Shown here: in pieces, positions 5,850 through 6,643 of the stretch | Layout: the number at the start of each line of letters is the position of its first letter | How positions within the stretch are numbered: position 1 is the first letter of the stretch | Notes under the pieces: generated by a model | Databases searched by the model: none | Told to the model about the DNA's origin: nothing | Seen by the model: only the letters and a program-made list of their open reading frames with translations | Position numbers and translations under genes: made by a program | Origin: an uncultured Solimonas sp. | GTDB lineage: Bacteria > Pseudomonadota > Gammaproteobacteria > Nevskiales > Nevskiaceae | Assembly: GCA_946478985.1 (NCBI GenBank) | Contig: CAMLDZ010000148.1 | Coordinates: 1-6,643 of the forward strand | Direction of reading: 5' to 3' | DNA length: 6,643 bases

Positions 5850-5863
5850 TTGACTGCCGTCAA
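5850..5863 (+). promoter_or_regulatory. FNR/ANR-type box upstream of ccoN
   Basis: TTGACTGCCGTCAA is a second perfect TTGAC-N4-GTCAA palindrome, beginning 10 bases after the hemN stop codon. With class II spacing, transcription would start near 5898. A weak -10-like hexamer, GACACT at 5886-5891, fits that position and leaves a leader of about 35 bases before ccoN. The cbb3 oxidase genes are standard FNR/ANR/FixK targets, which supports the call. Confidence 0.85.
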
Positions 5864-5918
5864 TGCCGCGCCGGCCGTGTCGCCCGACACTGCCACCGTC
5901 CGCAATCAGGCGGCCGAC

Positions 5919-5926
5919 GGAAGAAG
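5919..5926 (+). promoter_or_regulatory. ccoN: Probable ribosome binding site of ccoN
   Basis: The purine run GGAAGAAG ends 6 bases before the ATG at 5933-5935. It is only a moderate match to the Shine-Dalgarno consensus. The start is supported mainly by the protein N-terminus, which closely resembles CcoN from Pseudomonas. Confidence 0.55.
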
Positions 5927-5932
5927 AATCCA

Positions 5933-6643
5933 ATGACCACGTACGCTGCACCGGCACCGGTCTACCACGACAAAGTGGTGCGCCAGTTCGCCGTGATGAC
6001 CGTCGTCTGGGGGCTGGTGGGGATGGCGGTCGGCGTGTTGCTCGCCGCCCAGCTGCTCTGGCCTGCGCTCAATTTCGACACGCCCTGGCTGACCTACAGC
6101 CGTCTGCGCCCGCTGCACACCAATGCGGTGATCTTCGCGTTCGGTGGCTGCGGCCTGTTCGCGACCTCCTACTGGGTGGTGCAGCGCACCTGCCGTGCCG
6201 CGCTGTTCTTACCGAAGCTGGCGGCCTTTACATTCTGGGGATGGCAGGCGGTGATCGTCGCCGCGGCGATCACGCTGCCGATGGGCATGACCCAGGGCAA
6301 GGAATACGCCGAGCTGGAATGGCCGATCGATCTGCTGATCGCCGCCGTCTGGGTGGCCTACGCGGTGGTCTTCTTCGGCACCATCGCGCTGCGCAAGGTC
6401 GAGCATATCTATGTCGCCAACTGGTTCTATGGCGCCTTCATCATCGCCGTGGCGGTGCTGCACATCGTCAACAGCGCGGCGGTGCCGATCAGCCTCACCA
6501 AGTCGTATTCGGCCTACGGCGGCGCCGTCGATGCAATGGTGCAGTGGTGGTACGGCCACAACGCGGTCGGCTTCTTCCTGACCGCCGGCTTCCTGGGGAT
6601 GATGTACTACTTCGTGCCCAAGCAGGCCGGCCGGCCGATCTAC
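5933..6643 (+). CDS. ccoN: cbb3-type cytochrome c oxidase subunit I, 3'-truncated by the window edge
   Basis: CcoN is the catalytic subunit of the high-affinity cbb3 oxidase in the inner membrane. It holds heme b and the heme b3/CuB centre that reduces oxygen to water while moving protons. The frame stays open from ATG 5933 to the right edge, giving 237 residues, about half of the usual length. Visible features are a cytoplasmic N-terminus with [17 protein letters not shown] leading into the first membrane helix, [16 protein letters not shown] with His62 as a heme b ligand, [11 protein letters not shown] with acidic residues near the heme propionates, [16 protein letters not shown], and [13 protein letters not shown] with His209 as the first CuB ligand. 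Residue numbers sit two above those I recall for the P. stutzeri enzyme. Several hydrophobic helices are evident. ccoO, ccoQ and ccoP are expected just beyond the edge but are not seen. Regulation by low oxygen is indicated by the upstream FNR box. Confidence 0.97.
   Translation, partial: MTTYAAPAPVYHDKVVRQFAVMTVVWGLVGMAVGVLLAAQLLWPALNFDTPWLTYSRLRPLHTNAVIFAFGGCGLFATSYWVVQRTCRAALFLPKLAAFTFWGWQAVIVAAAITLPMGMTQGKEYAELEWPIDLLIAAVWVAYAVVFFGTIALRKVEHIYVANWFYGAFIIAVAVLHIVNSAAVPISLTKSYSAYGGAVDAMVQWWYGHNAVGFFLTAGFLGMMYYFVPKQAGRPIY

Overview
The window reads as an ordinary chromosomal segment of a high-GC proteobacterium, most likely a gammaproteobacterium. The ferrochelatase, HemN and CcoN proteins look like Pseudomonas and Escherichia proteins recalled from memory. 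The OmpA protein with thrombospondin type 3 repeats and the Ig-like lipoprotein suit environmental gammaproteobacteria such as the Nevskiales or Xanthomonadales, but that placement is a guess. No mobile elements, CRISPR array, tRNA or rRNA were seen.

Layout from left to right. (1) 1-894, plus strand: the 3' part of hemH, encoding ferrochelatase, which inserts iron in the last step of protoheme synthesis. (2) About 1018-1056: a strong bidirectional terminator between hemH and the convergent outer-membrane gene. (3) 1073-2566, minus strand: an OmpA-family protein with a beta barrel, six 30-residue calcium-binding TSP3 repeats, and a peptidoglycan-binding OmpA C-terminal domain. (4) 2567-2801: a relatively AT-rich divergent promoter region, with a structured inverted repeat in the likely omp leader. 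(5) 2802-4310, plus strand: a secreted lipoprotein with three Ig-like (BIG2-type) domains and a cysteine-containing C-terminal domain of unknown function, followed by a UUCG-loop terminator at 4339-4372. (6) 4448-5839, plus strand: hemN, the oxygen-independent coproporphyrinogen III oxidase. (7) 5933 to the right edge, plus strand: the first 237 codons of ccoN, the catalytic subunit of cbb3-type cytochrome c oxidase.

The clearest functional story is on the right. hemN and ccoN are each preceded by a perfect FNR/ANR-type palindrome, TTGAC-N4-GTCAA, at 4387-4400 and 5850-5863. At hemN the box is spaced as expected for a class II FNR-activated promoter. This suggests that heme synthesis without oxygen and a high-affinity, heme-rich terminal oxidase are induced together when oxygen falls. 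hemH supplies the same heme pathway but has no visible FNR box in the window; its promoter lies off the left edge.

The middle of the window holds two divergent envelope genes, an OmpA/TSP3 protein and an Ig-like lipoprotein. They share one intergenic region and may be co-regulated. I found no clearly new multi-gene system. The least understood element is the C-terminal domain of the lipoprotein.
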